A stretch of DNA of 29,809 bases, from assembly GCA_035647435.1 (NCBI GenBank), contig DASRNM010000074.1, forward strand, positions 1 to 29,809, given 5' to 3'. Shown piece after piece: positions 18,222 through 23,706 of the stretch; within the stretch, counting starts at the first letter, position 1; the number at the start of each line of letters is the position of its first letter. A program made the position numbers and the translations under genes. The notes under the pieces were generated by a model. The model ran no database searches, was not told where the DNA came from, and saw nothing but the letters and a program-made list of their open reading frames with translations. The stretch is from JAAZFZ01 sp035647435. Lineage in GTDB: Bacteria; Bacillota; Clostridia; Oscillospirales; Acutalibacteraceae.

Positions 18222-19096
18222 TCTTTATTGTCATCCTCATCTTCAAAAAACCGTGACTTAATATCTTGCAACAGCTCCTCCATTGACTGGAGTTGTTTTT
18301 TTGCTACCTTGCCAAGGTTTGGATATCCCTTCAACAAACGATTTTCAGTTCTGAGCTTTTTAAAGGACTCGCGCACTTGACCTGTCAACTCATCTCTTAT
18401 CTGATTGAACCGCTCAACGCTTACGGAAACCTGTTTGCTCCCACTTTCTGTTAGGTAAACCAAACGGTTATCAAAACTCTTATGGATTGTGGTTGATACC
18501 TTGTTGATTTTTGCGTTAAGCCTGTGGAATTTATCCATAACAGCTTTTACATCCATAGCCTTGTGCACTGCGTTAATGAGGTCCGCTACAAAAACAACGG
18601 CAATAAACGCAAGCGCTGAATAAATATAGTTAATAGGTATTTGCTGTGCGAAACCGTCTACAAAGGGATGAACATAAAAAATGAATAATAGCGCACCTAT
18701 ACCCCAGATTATCGTATGTGTCAGACAAATTCTGCCTTGAATGTTTAACAGTTTGCCAGAATAGTCCCACCAATGAGCATGAAAAAGTTTTTCTAATATA
18801 ATACTAGTAAGAAATTCAACAATATCACATAAAACCATACCGACTATCGCAATAATAACAGGTGTAAAAAATATATCTTGACCGAAAACAGAAATATAAA
18901 TCTGGTTGTTATAAATGGGTGATAGTAAAATAATCATTGCCAATGAACCTGTGCCATAGATAGGGCACATCGGGCCAGAAAGAAAACCTCTGTTTATCCA
19001 TTTTTTTGCGGGTATTGAGCAATAAATCGATTCAAAAAACCAGCCGATTGCACTGTAAAAGAAAAAGTATATAATATAAAGCGATATTTTTTCCAT
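18218..19096 (-). CDS. Putative ABC-transporter-type membrane protein, CmpB family
   Basis: Polytopic membrane protein of 292 residues resembling the ABC_trans_CmpB family (PF06541 from memory), whose function is not established despite the name. About five or six hydrophobic segments fill residues 1-190, with the characteristic IGWFFESIYCSI opening (about 17-28), a NRGFLSGPMCPIYG motif (about 35-48) and HWWDYSGKLLNIQGRICL (about 107-124). The last 100 residues are charged and probably helical in the cytoplasm. GGAGT lies 7 bases before the start, overlapping the stop of the HD gene, so both belong to one transcript. No ATPase partner is next to it. Confidence 0.82.
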   Translation of the reverse strand: MEKISLYIIYFFFYSAIGWFFESIYCSIPAKKWINRGFLSGPMCPIYGTGSLAMIILLSPIYNNQIYISVFGQDIFFTPVIIAIVGMVLCDIVEFLTSIILEKLFHAHWWDYSGKLLNIQGRICLTHTIIWGIGALLFIFYVHPFVDGFAQQIPINYIYSALAFIAVVFVADLINAVHKAMDVKAVMDKFHRLNAKINKVSTTIHKSFDNRLVYLTESGSKQVSVSVERFNQIRDELTGQVRESFKKLRTENRLLKGYPNLGKVAKKQLQSMEELLQDIKSRFFEDEDDNKD

Positions 19097-19107
19097 AGCA
19101 AGACTCC

Positions 19108-19632
19108 TTAATTTTTAGGGTAGAGGTATTCATAGATTTTTCTTTTAAATTTGCTTGTCAAAATCTCCTGTGTTGTGCAATATTTATCAACAAAACTGAC
19201 TATGAATGACTCCTTATATTTCGGAGGGGTTGGAGTTAAGGGCCACATATGTCTAATAATTATATTTTCTGTCATAGGTGACAGTGGGCCAAAAATTTTT
19301 CGTGCGTTGTTGAGAGCAAATGTTGGGTGCCTGTAGCCGTGAAGTCGGTGTGACGGGTCGCTTTCGTGCCAGTCATAGAAAAATAAATCGTGAAGAAGAG
19401 CACCTCGTGCTGCCTCCCTGAAATCGAGACCTAATCGTCTGCAAATTAAAAAACTCAAATAGGAAACACTTAATATATGCTCAAGTCTGGTAACGTTTTG
19501 GTGTTGATAAAATTTTTCAAGACTTTGTATATCATCGCTCTCAAGCAAATCGACAACGCATTCAAAAAAATCTTGGTCTTTATTGTTTATAAGGTTACGA
19601 GATTTAATGTATGCTTCAAATAATTTGCTCAT
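19108..19632 (-). CDS. HD-domain phosphohydrolase
   Basis: Small (174 residues) cytoplasmic metal-dependent phosphohydrolase. The HD signature is clear: His in RLEHILSVSY (about residues 48-57), the HD pair in GALLHDLFFYDW (about 77-88), histidines in the RHPTFALNNA and IIRHMWPL segments, and the final Asp in SFVDKYC (about 143-149). Substrate cannot be predicted from sequence. The start at 19632 was chosen because GGAGGTGA precedes it; a longer in-frame opening to 19728 adds a hydrophobic leader that runs through the promoter and is not credible. It forms a two-gene unit with the CmpB-type protein. Confidence 0.85.
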   Translation of the reverse strand: MSKLFEAYIKSRNLINNKDQDFFECVVDLLESDDIQSLEKFYQHQNVTRLEHILSVSYLSFLICRRLGLDFREAARGALLHDLFFYDWHESDPSHRLHGYRHPTFALNNARKIFGPLSPMTENIIIRHMWPLTPTPPKYKESFIVSFVDKYCTTQEILTSKFKRKIYEYLYPKN

Positions 19633-19663
19633 TTGGTCACCTCCACACTGAAAATACATGGTA

Positions 19664-19669
19664 ATTATA
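19664..19669 (-). promoter_or_regulatory. Extended -10 promoter of the HD/CmpB unit
   Basis: Read on the - strand, TATAAT is preceded by TGG, giving an extended -10 (TGnTATAAT). It lies 32 bases upstream of the HD gene start. The -35 region is poor, which is common with an extended -10. Confidence 0.5.
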
Positions 19670-19796
19670 CCACAACTGTAAAAAAAGAGTAGTACATTAT
19701 TTAAAAATGAATACAATAAATAATACAAACTAGAAACAGTTAATGCTTAAGAATTAGCAACTGTCAATAAAAAGGCAAAAAAACTCAAAAAAGGTG

Positions 19797-19825
19797 TTGA
19801 CATTGTCGCCGATTTATAGTATATT
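19797..19825 (+). promoter_or_regulatory. Consensus promoter of the tRNA cluster
   Basis: TTGACA (19797-19802), 17-base spacer, TATATT (19820-19825), followed about 25 bases later by the first tRNA. A 7-base inverted repeat, TGTCGCC (19804-19810) and GGCGACA (19839-19845), is centred on the -10 region and the likely transcription start. Confidence 0.8.
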
Positions 19826-19851
19826 AAACAACGTCGTTGGCGACACCGTTG

Positions 19852-19927
19852 GGGAGCATAGCTCAGCTGGGAGAGCACTTGCCTTACAAGCAAGGGGTCA
19901 CAGGTTCAAGCCCTGTTGTTCCCACCA
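19852..19927 (+). tRNA. tRNA-Val(UAC)
   Basis: Complete cloverleaf. The acceptor strand GGGAGCA pairs with TGTTCCC with one G-U pair. The anticodon stem is CTTGC/GCAAG around loop CTTACAA, giving anticodon TAC. The T arm ACAGG/CCTGT encloses TTCAAGC, and the 3' CCA is encoded. Confidence 0.97.
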
Positions 19928-19930
19928 AAT

Positions 19931-20007
19931 GGCCCGGTAGTTCAGCTGGTTAGAACGCTAGCCTGTCACGCTAGAGGTCGACGGTTCGAGCCCGTTCCGG
20001 GTCGCCA
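19931..20007 (+). tRNA. tRNA-Asp(GUC)
   Basis: Complete cloverleaf. The acceptor GGCCCGG pairs with CCGGGTC with one G-U pair. The anticodon stem CTAGC/GCTAG holds loop CTGTCAC, anticodon GTC. The discriminator is G and the CCA is encoded. It lies 3 bases after tRNA-Val. Confidence 0.97.
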
Positions 20008-20011
20008 ATTT

Positions 20012-20087
<76 letters not shown>

Positions 20088-20092
20088 CTTTT

Positions 20093-20168
20093 GCGGATGT
20101 AGCTCATCTGGTAGAGCGCCACCTTGCCAAGGTGGAGGTAGCGAGTTCGAGCCTCGTCATCCGCTCCA
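20093..20168 (+). tRNA. tRNA-Gly(GCC)
   Basis: Complete cloverleaf. The acceptor GCGGATG pairs perfectly with CATCCGC. The anticodon stem CCACC/GGTGG holds loop TTGCCAA, anticodon GCC. The discriminator is T and the CCA is encoded. Confidence 0.97.
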
Positions 20169-20169
20169 A

Positions 20170-20201
20170 AGGACGCTGAAACGAAAAAATCGTTAAGCGT
20201 C
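20170..20201 (+). other. Hairpin between tRNA-Gly and tRNA-Cys
   Basis: GGACGCT pairs with AGCGTCC, with an inner AACGA/TCGTT stem around an A-rich loop. It is followed only by CGTTTTAT, so it is a weak terminator at best. It may be a processing signal or partial terminator inside the tRNA transcript. Confidence 0.45.
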
Positions 20202-20227
20202 CCGTTTTATAAATTGTACAAATATGT

Positions 20228-20302
20228 GGCGCCATAGCCAAGCGGTAAGGCAGAGGTCTGCAAAACCTCTACTCCCCAGTTCAAATCTGGGTGGCGCCTC
20301 CA
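20228..20302 (+). tRNA. tRNA-Cys(GCA)
   Basis: Complete cloverleaf. The acceptor GGCGCCA pairs perfectly with TGGCGCC. The anticodon stem GAGGT/ACCTC holds loop CTGCAAA, anticodon GCA. The discriminator is T and the CCA is encoded. It is separated from tRNA-Gly by 59 bases that contain a hairpin. Confidence 0.97.
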
Positions 20303-20306
20303 AAAA

Positions 20307-20343
20307 AGTCAGTTGAAATTGATATAATTTCAGCTGGCTTTTA
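20307..20343 (+). terminator. Intrinsic terminator of the tRNA cluster
   Basis: A 14-pair stem (20307-20320 with 20326-20339, a few G-U pairs) with a five-base loop is followed by TTTT. Five As precede it, so it could also work in the other direction. Confidence 0.8.
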
Positions 20344-20455
20344 ACTATATGTTCAGTTATGTTTTAAATAATATAAAGTATAATATAATTGCATTAACTT
20401 TAAAAGAACTTTACATTTAATTCGTTTTTGCAAAAATGATTAAATTGCTTGATGA

Positions 20456-20461
20456 TATAAT
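20456..20461 (+). promoter_or_regulatory. Extended -10 promoter of the small peptide gene
   Basis: TGATATAAT forms an extended -10 (TGn plus TATAAT) 51 bases upstream of the 47-codon gene. No good -35 box is present at 17 bases. Confidence 0.45.
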
Positions 20462-20512
20462 TAATAAACAATAGAGAAAATAGAGTTTTTGTGTTTTAAG
20501 GAGGTTGCCTAT

Positions 20513-20656
20513 ATGAAAAATAAATATATTAAGCCCGAACTTGAAGTGCAGTTGTTTGAAGTTGAAGATATTATAACCGAAAGTAGCGCAACAAACGGAA
20601 CAAATCTTGATAGCTCTGCTTCAGAATCAGACGCGGAGTTTGGAGACGAAACATAA
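20513..20656 (+). CDS. Small acidic peptide of unknown function (47 residues)
   Basis: A very strong ribosome site (AAGGAGG, 8 bases before the ATG), its own upstream -10 element and a terminator just after the stop make this a real gene despite its size. The peptide starts with a basic stretch (KNKYIK), then PELEVQLFEVEDIITES. Its second half is rich in Ser, Asp, Glu and Gly, with no Cys and no hydrophobic leader. From memory, short peptides with a K-P-E-x-E-V ... E-D-I-I pattern recur in gut Clostridia without known function. The pattern of a conserved N-terminal part followed by a variable Ser/Thr/Gly/Asp tail would suit a ribosomally made, modified peptide precursor, but no maturase gene is nearby, so that is only a possibility. 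Confidence 0.7.
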   Translation: MKNKYIKPELEVQLFEVEDIITESSATNGTNLDSSASESDAEFGDET

Positions 20657-20690
20657 AATTTGACCAACTGAATGAATAGTTATAACTTTA

Positions 20691-20714
20691 AGGCAGGCAT
20701 TAGCCTGTCTTTTT
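20691..20714 (+). terminator. Terminator after the small peptide gene
   Basis: AGGCAGGC (20691-20698) pairs with GCCTGTCT (20703-20710) with one G-U pair around a four-base loop, followed directly by TTTT. Confidence 0.85.
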
Positions 20715-20764
20715 ATATGTTGCAACTTAAAAACACATTACATATTCAAATGCTAACTTTTATC

Positions 20765-20793
20765 TTGACAAAAATAACTTGTTTTGTTAGACT
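20765..20793 (+). promoter_or_regulatory. Promoter-like sequence upstream of a gene-free stretch
   Basis: TTGACA (20765-20770), 17-base spacer, TAGACT (20788-20793). No credible protein gene follows, so the transcript would be a non-coding RNA or a remnant leader. Confidence 0.45.
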
Positions 20794-20799
20794 AATTAA

Positions 20800-21060
20800 G
20801 TTGTTAAGAAACTAAAAACTACAGAAAACCTCGATGTCAAGTGGTTAATTTATCTTGACTTGTTTTTTAGTAGAGGTGTTAATTTTCGCGCTGCGAAGTA
20901 GCATATGCCATGTGTATCAAAACGGCCATAATTGGCTGGCTCGAAATAGACGAGTATATTTGATAGGGGAGTGTGTCAACCCTTTATTAATAGGGTTTGG
21001 CAGTTTGAATTTGCAGCAACCGAAAAGCTCATTTAGCAGGTTTTACAATTTCTAAAATTA
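20800..21060 (+). ncRNA. Possible structured non-coding RNA, identity unknown
   Basis: The stretch from 20715 to 21101 has no convincing gene. Within it a compact arrangement could form a three-way junction: TATCAAA (20915-20921) pairs with TTTGATA (20959-20965). These arms enclose a CGGCCA/TGGCTG hairpin (20923-20938) and a CTCG/CGAG hairpin (20940-20954). A further hairpin AACCCT/AGGGTT follows (20978-20997). A GTCAAG/CTTGAC stem before a T-rich run (20836-20870) may end a shorter transcript from the promoter at 20765. A 66-codon TTG-initiated frame crosses the area but lacks a ribosome site. I do not recognise a known RNA class. Confidence 0.3.
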
Positions 21061-21102
21061 AATATGGTTTTATCGCTGTAATATCAGCGTGAAAATATAC
21101 AC

Positions 21103-21142
21103 GGAGGGGTGTCCGAGTGGCTTAAGGTGATTGACTCGAAAT
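21103..21142 (+). pseudogene. 5' half of a tRNA-Ser gene, broken at the anticodon loop
   Basis: GGAGGGG, then TG, CCGAGTGGCTTAAGG (D arm with the long serine-type loop) and TTGACTCGAAAT read as a serine tRNA up to the anticodon loop with anticodon CGA. From there the sequence diverges: no anticodon 3' strand, variable arm, T arm or CCCCTCC acceptor strand follows. The TGACTCGAAAT part is identical to the intact tRNA-Ser 200 bases downstream. Confidence 0.7.
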
Positions 21143-21245
21143 TTCTCCAAAGACAGGCGCTTTCATCCGCCTAAAATCCAGTAACCATGCGGGTTTTATG
21201 AGTTCGAAATTTAAATATTTTTGTTGTTCTGTCCTGAAGTTCTGT

Positions 21246-21278
21246 CCAAATGTTTTTTGAGTGATAAAAAACATTTGG
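21246..21278. repeat. 13-base perfect inverted repeat
   Basis: Arms 21246-21258 and 21266-21278 are exact reverse complements (CCAAATGTTTTTT type) around a seven-base loop. Neither side has a T run after the stem, so it does not look like a standard terminator. It lies between the broken and the intact tRNA-Ser. Confidence 0.7.
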
Positions 21279-21301
21279 AAAAGAGGCAGGTGAGCATATA
21301 C

Positions 21302-21390
21302 GGAGAGGTATCGAAGTGGTCATAACGGGGCTGACTCGAAATCAGTTTGGGAGCAATCCCACGCGGGTTCGAATCCCGCCCTCTCCGCCA
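21302..21390 (+). tRNA. tRNA-Ser(CGA)
   Basis: Acceptor GGAGAGG pairs with CCTCTCC. The anticodon stem GCTGA/TCAGT holds loop CTCGAAA, anticodon CGA. A serine-type long variable arm (TTGGGAGCAATCCCA region) is present, then T arm GCGGG/CCCGC and an encoded CCA. It is 89 bases long. Its 3' end is the likely attachment site of the element that begins with the integrase gene 114 bases downstream. Confidence 0.95.
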
Positions 21391-21393
21391 ACG

Positions 21394-21432
21394 AAAAAGT
21401 CAGTAACCCTGCGGGTTTCGGGCTTTTTCTTT
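21394..21432 (+). terminator. Terminator of tRNA-Ser
   Basis: AAAAGTC pairs with GGGCTTTT outside and AACCC with GGGTT inside, around a three-base loop, followed by a T-rich tract. The core CAGTAACC..GCGGGTTT occurs again, slightly changed, at 21179-21198. Confidence 0.7.
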
Positions 21433-21469
21433 TTTTGTATATTCTTTCAAATACAACCTTTATGTAAGT

Positions 21470-21495
21470 GTTCTGCCCTGAAATCAGGGCAGAAC
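21470..21495. repeat. 12-base perfect inverted repeat beside the integrase
   Basis: GTTCTGCCCTGA (21470-21481), two bases, then its exact reverse complement (21484-21495), ending 10 bases from the integrase stop codon. No T run follows on the - strand, so it may be a recombinase or excisionase binding site. A diverged half copy, TTCTGTCCTGAA, occurs at 21227-21238. Confidence 0.7.
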
Positions 21496-21504
21496 AGGCA
21501 CAAA

Positions 21505-22740
21505 TTAAGACTCCTCTTTTTGTGCATTTTGACCATCATCAAAATCAGCCCATTTACTGCTGAAACTATTATCTTCCGGCAATAAAAGCCCTGCGGTCAT
21601 CGCTTGCGCAGAGGATAGTTTTGATGAATAGTCGAGATGTGCGTAAATATTTGCTGTGGTTGAAAAGTCCGAATGCCCCAGCCATTCTTGAATCTGCTTT
21701 AGCGGTACGCCGTTCGCAAGTAAGATACTGGCGCAGCTGTGTCGTAAATCGTGAAAGCGCATACGCTTTAGTCCATGTTTTTCAAGCAGTTTTGGAAAAC
21801 CATCTGTAAGATAATTTGGTCTTAATCTGTCGCCCATTTCATCCACAAAGACATACCCATCATATTGATAGTTATAAGCATTCCCACAAATACGCTTATT
21901 GGTTTCCTGCGCCGCCTTGACCTCCGTAAAATACTCACGGAAATTTGCGACAAGCGGCAACGTCCGCAAGCTGGATTTTGTTTTCGCAGAATCCTGTTCA
22001 ATATCCTTGTATTTGCCGTCCAGATTGACGCTGGTGACCGTGCGTTTTACCGTAATCGTACATCTATCAAAATCAATTGCATCCCATTTTAGTCCCAATA
22101 CTTCGCCACGCCGCAGCCCATAAAAGGCTGCAACCAAAACCGGCAATTCAAGCTTAGTGCCTTTGATAATGGTGAAAAGTTTATCCATTTCCTTTGCATC
22201 ATAAAATGTGGGTTGAAAATCATTCTTTTTCGGACGGTCAACCTTCATCGCCGGGTTTTGTGCAATCATATCCGTTTTAACAGCATATTTGAGAGCCTGA
22301 TGAATGACTGCGTGGTAATGGATGACAGAGTTTGGTTTGACGGTTTTCAGCTTTTCGGTGTAAAACATCTGAATATGCCGTGCTTCCACTTCTTTGAGTG
22401 TTAGCTTTTTCTCCTTGAAATAAGGTATGATTGTGCTTTTAACCATGCTGGCGTACGATGAATAGGTGGCGATTTTAACTCGTACTTTAACAATTTCAAG
22501 CCATTGCTCCAAATAATCAGTGAAAAGCATATTCGCTTCAAGATCGCTCTCATGTTCCTTTTCCGGTGGAATCACAAATTCCGTTCTTGTTTTTTGCAAG
22601 AATGTTTCCGCTTTTCGTTTGTTGCCTTTTTCCGGTAAGCCGGATGCAATCCACGGACGTTGCCGTTTTCCTTGTGAGTCAAGATAACTCAATACGGCGT
22701 AATAATATCCTTTCTTAATTTCTAAATGTCCTGCTACCAT
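21505..22740 (-). CDS. int: Tyrosine-type site-specific integrase
   Basis: Catalyses integration and excision of the element by strand exchange through a 3'-phosphotyrosine. The 411 residues contain an N-terminal arm-binding domain (about 1-60), a SAM-like core-binding domain (about 70-165) and the catalytic domain. Catalytic residues are Arg 210 in YGLRRGEVLGL, His 330 and Arg 333 in FHDLRHS, His 356 in WLGH and Tyr 366 in NIYAHLD. The start at 22740 has GGAGG 10 bases upstream; the longer in-frame opening to 22833 runs through a hairpin and a -10 box. Its 3' end faces tRNA-Ser, as expected for an integrase at the attachment site. Confidence 0.96.
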   Translation of the reverse strand: MVAGHLEIKKGYYYAVLSYLDSQGKRQRPWIASGLPEKGNKRKAETFLQKTRTEFVIPPEKEHESDLEANMLFTDYLEQWLEIVKVRVKIATYSSYASMVKSTIIPYFKEKKLTLKEVEARHIQMFYTEKLKTVKPNSVIHYHAVIHQALKYAVKTDMIAQNPAMKVDRPKKNDFQPTFYDAKEMDKLFTIIKGTKLELPVLVAAFYGLRRGEVLGLKWDAIDFDRCTITVKRTVTSVNLDGKYKDIEQDSAKTKSSLRTLPLVANFREYFTEVKAAQETNKRICGNAYNYQYDGYVFVDEMGDRLRPNYLTDGFPKLLEKHGLKRMRFHDLRHSCASILLANGVPLKQIQEWLGHSDFSTTANIYAHLDYSSKLSSAQAMTAGLLLPEDNSFSSKWADFDDGQNAQKEES

Positions 22741-22785
22741 AATAATTTTACCTCCAAATAATTTTAATAAGCAACACAGGACAGC

Positions 22786-22824
22786 CTTTTTACCGACAGC
22801 TTTATTATAACTGCCAGTAAAAAG
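22786..22824 (-). promoter_or_regulatory. Integrase promoter region inside a 14-base inverted repeat
   Basis: On the - strand a TATAAT box (22809-22804) lies in the loop between two arms, 22811-22824 and 22786-22799, that pair over 14 positions (two G-U pairs in RNA). It is 64 bases upstream of the integrase start. No good -35 is seen at 17 bases. The arrangement suits an operator over the integrase promoter. Confidence 0.5.
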
Positions 22825-22872
22825 TTCTGCCATCCTGCGATTGGTACTGCTATAAACACCTTGCGGTTCGAA

Positions 22873-23706
22873 TTAACGGCTATCCCGATTTCGTTCCCGC
22901 TGTCGTTTTAGCAGCTCCAATGCTTTGAACACAGAATCGTAAACCTGCTTGTCTGAATAGCTTTTTGGGAAGTATTTGCGAATCTCGTCACGCTTAAATT
23001 TATACTGCTCTTGCTGATTGGGCTTGAGTTCGGATAAAATATCGTTTATTTTATCTTTAGTGAGCAATCCATCCTGCGATAACTTTTTAAGCTGAATCGC
23101 CTGTGCGTGCGATGGTGTGCAATCATTTCGCTGCATGGAATCCAATAAATTGTACTGTTCATCGGCAGATAAATACGATAGCTCTACCGCCGGGGTAAAC
23201 GCAATTTTATTTTCATCCACCATTTGCAGAATTTCAGGGATTAGTTCAGTTAATCGAATATAACGGTAAATCTGCCGCTTGCTGTTCTCGCTTTCTAACT
23301 TTGTGCCAGCTTGGCACGAAGTTAAATCTGTCCGCTGTCCCTGCCGATTTTGTGCATCCATTTTCATTTTATAAGCAAAAGCCTTTTCGCTGGGCAAAAC
23401 ATTTTCTCGTTGAAGATTGGAATCCGCCATTGTAATCACCGCCTCTATATCATTCATTTCCCGAACCATTACCGGCATTGTATCAATTCCAAGCATTTTA
23501 CACGCCTCCATTCGGCGATGCCCGCTTATAAGCTCATAACCGGCCTCAGGCATTGGCCTTGCCAGCGCCGGGGTAATTACACCATATTCCTTAATGCTTT
23601 CGGTTATCTGCTCCATTTCGTCGTCCTGACGGATTTTAAAGGGATGGTTGTTAAACGGTTTTAATTCTGATAAATTTATCTGCTGTATTTTTTCATTGGG
23701 TTTCAT
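22873..23706 (-). CDS. ParB/Spo0J-like nuclease-fold DNA-binding protein
   Basis: 277 residues with an N-terminal ParB domain: INLSELKPFNNHPFK (about 10-24), YELISGHRRMEACKMLG (about 57-73, containing the GHRR CTP-binding motif) and ADSNLQRENVLPSEKAFAY (about 93-111), followed by a helix-turn-helix region (about 140-230) and a charged tail. In mobile elements such proteins serve in partitioning, in regulation of transfer genes, or both. No ParA partner is next to it. Its start overlaps the relaxase stop as ATGA, so both are translated together. Confidence 0.9.
   Translation of the reverse strand: MKPNEKIQQINLSELKPFNNHPFKIRQDDEMEQITESIKEYGVITPALARPMPEAGYELISGHRRMEACKMLGIDTMPVMVREMNDIEAVITMADSNLQRENVLPSEKAFAYKMKMDAQNRQGQRTDLTSCQAGTKLESENSKRQIYRYIRLTELIPEILQMVDENKIAFTPAVELSYLSADEQYNLLDSMQRNDCTPSHAQAIQLKKLSQDGLLTKDKINDILSELKPNQQEQYKFKRDEIRKYFPKSYSDKQVYDSVFKALELLKRQRERNRDSR

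Noticed and set aside
19633..19728. Hydrophobic N-terminal extension of the HD protein
   Set aside because: It covers the promoter -10 box and the ribosome site; the ATG at 19632 has GGAGGTGA upstream.
20855..21055. 66-codon open frame with TTG start
   Set aside because: No ribosome binding site, start overlaps the T-rich run of a stem-loop, and no recognisable protein features; treated as possible non-coding RNA.
21103..21200. tRNA-Ser gene interrupted by an intron
   Set aside because: No matching 3' half or acceptor strand follows before the intact tRNA-Ser, so it is a truncated remnant.
21316..21585. 89-codon open frame on the + strand
   Set aside because: It starts inside tRNA-Ser(CGA), passes through the terminator and runs antisense into the integrase gene.
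22741..22833. Longer N-terminus of the integrase
   Set aside because: The added 31 codons run through an inverted repeat and a TATAAT box; the ATG at 22740 has a proper GGAGG.
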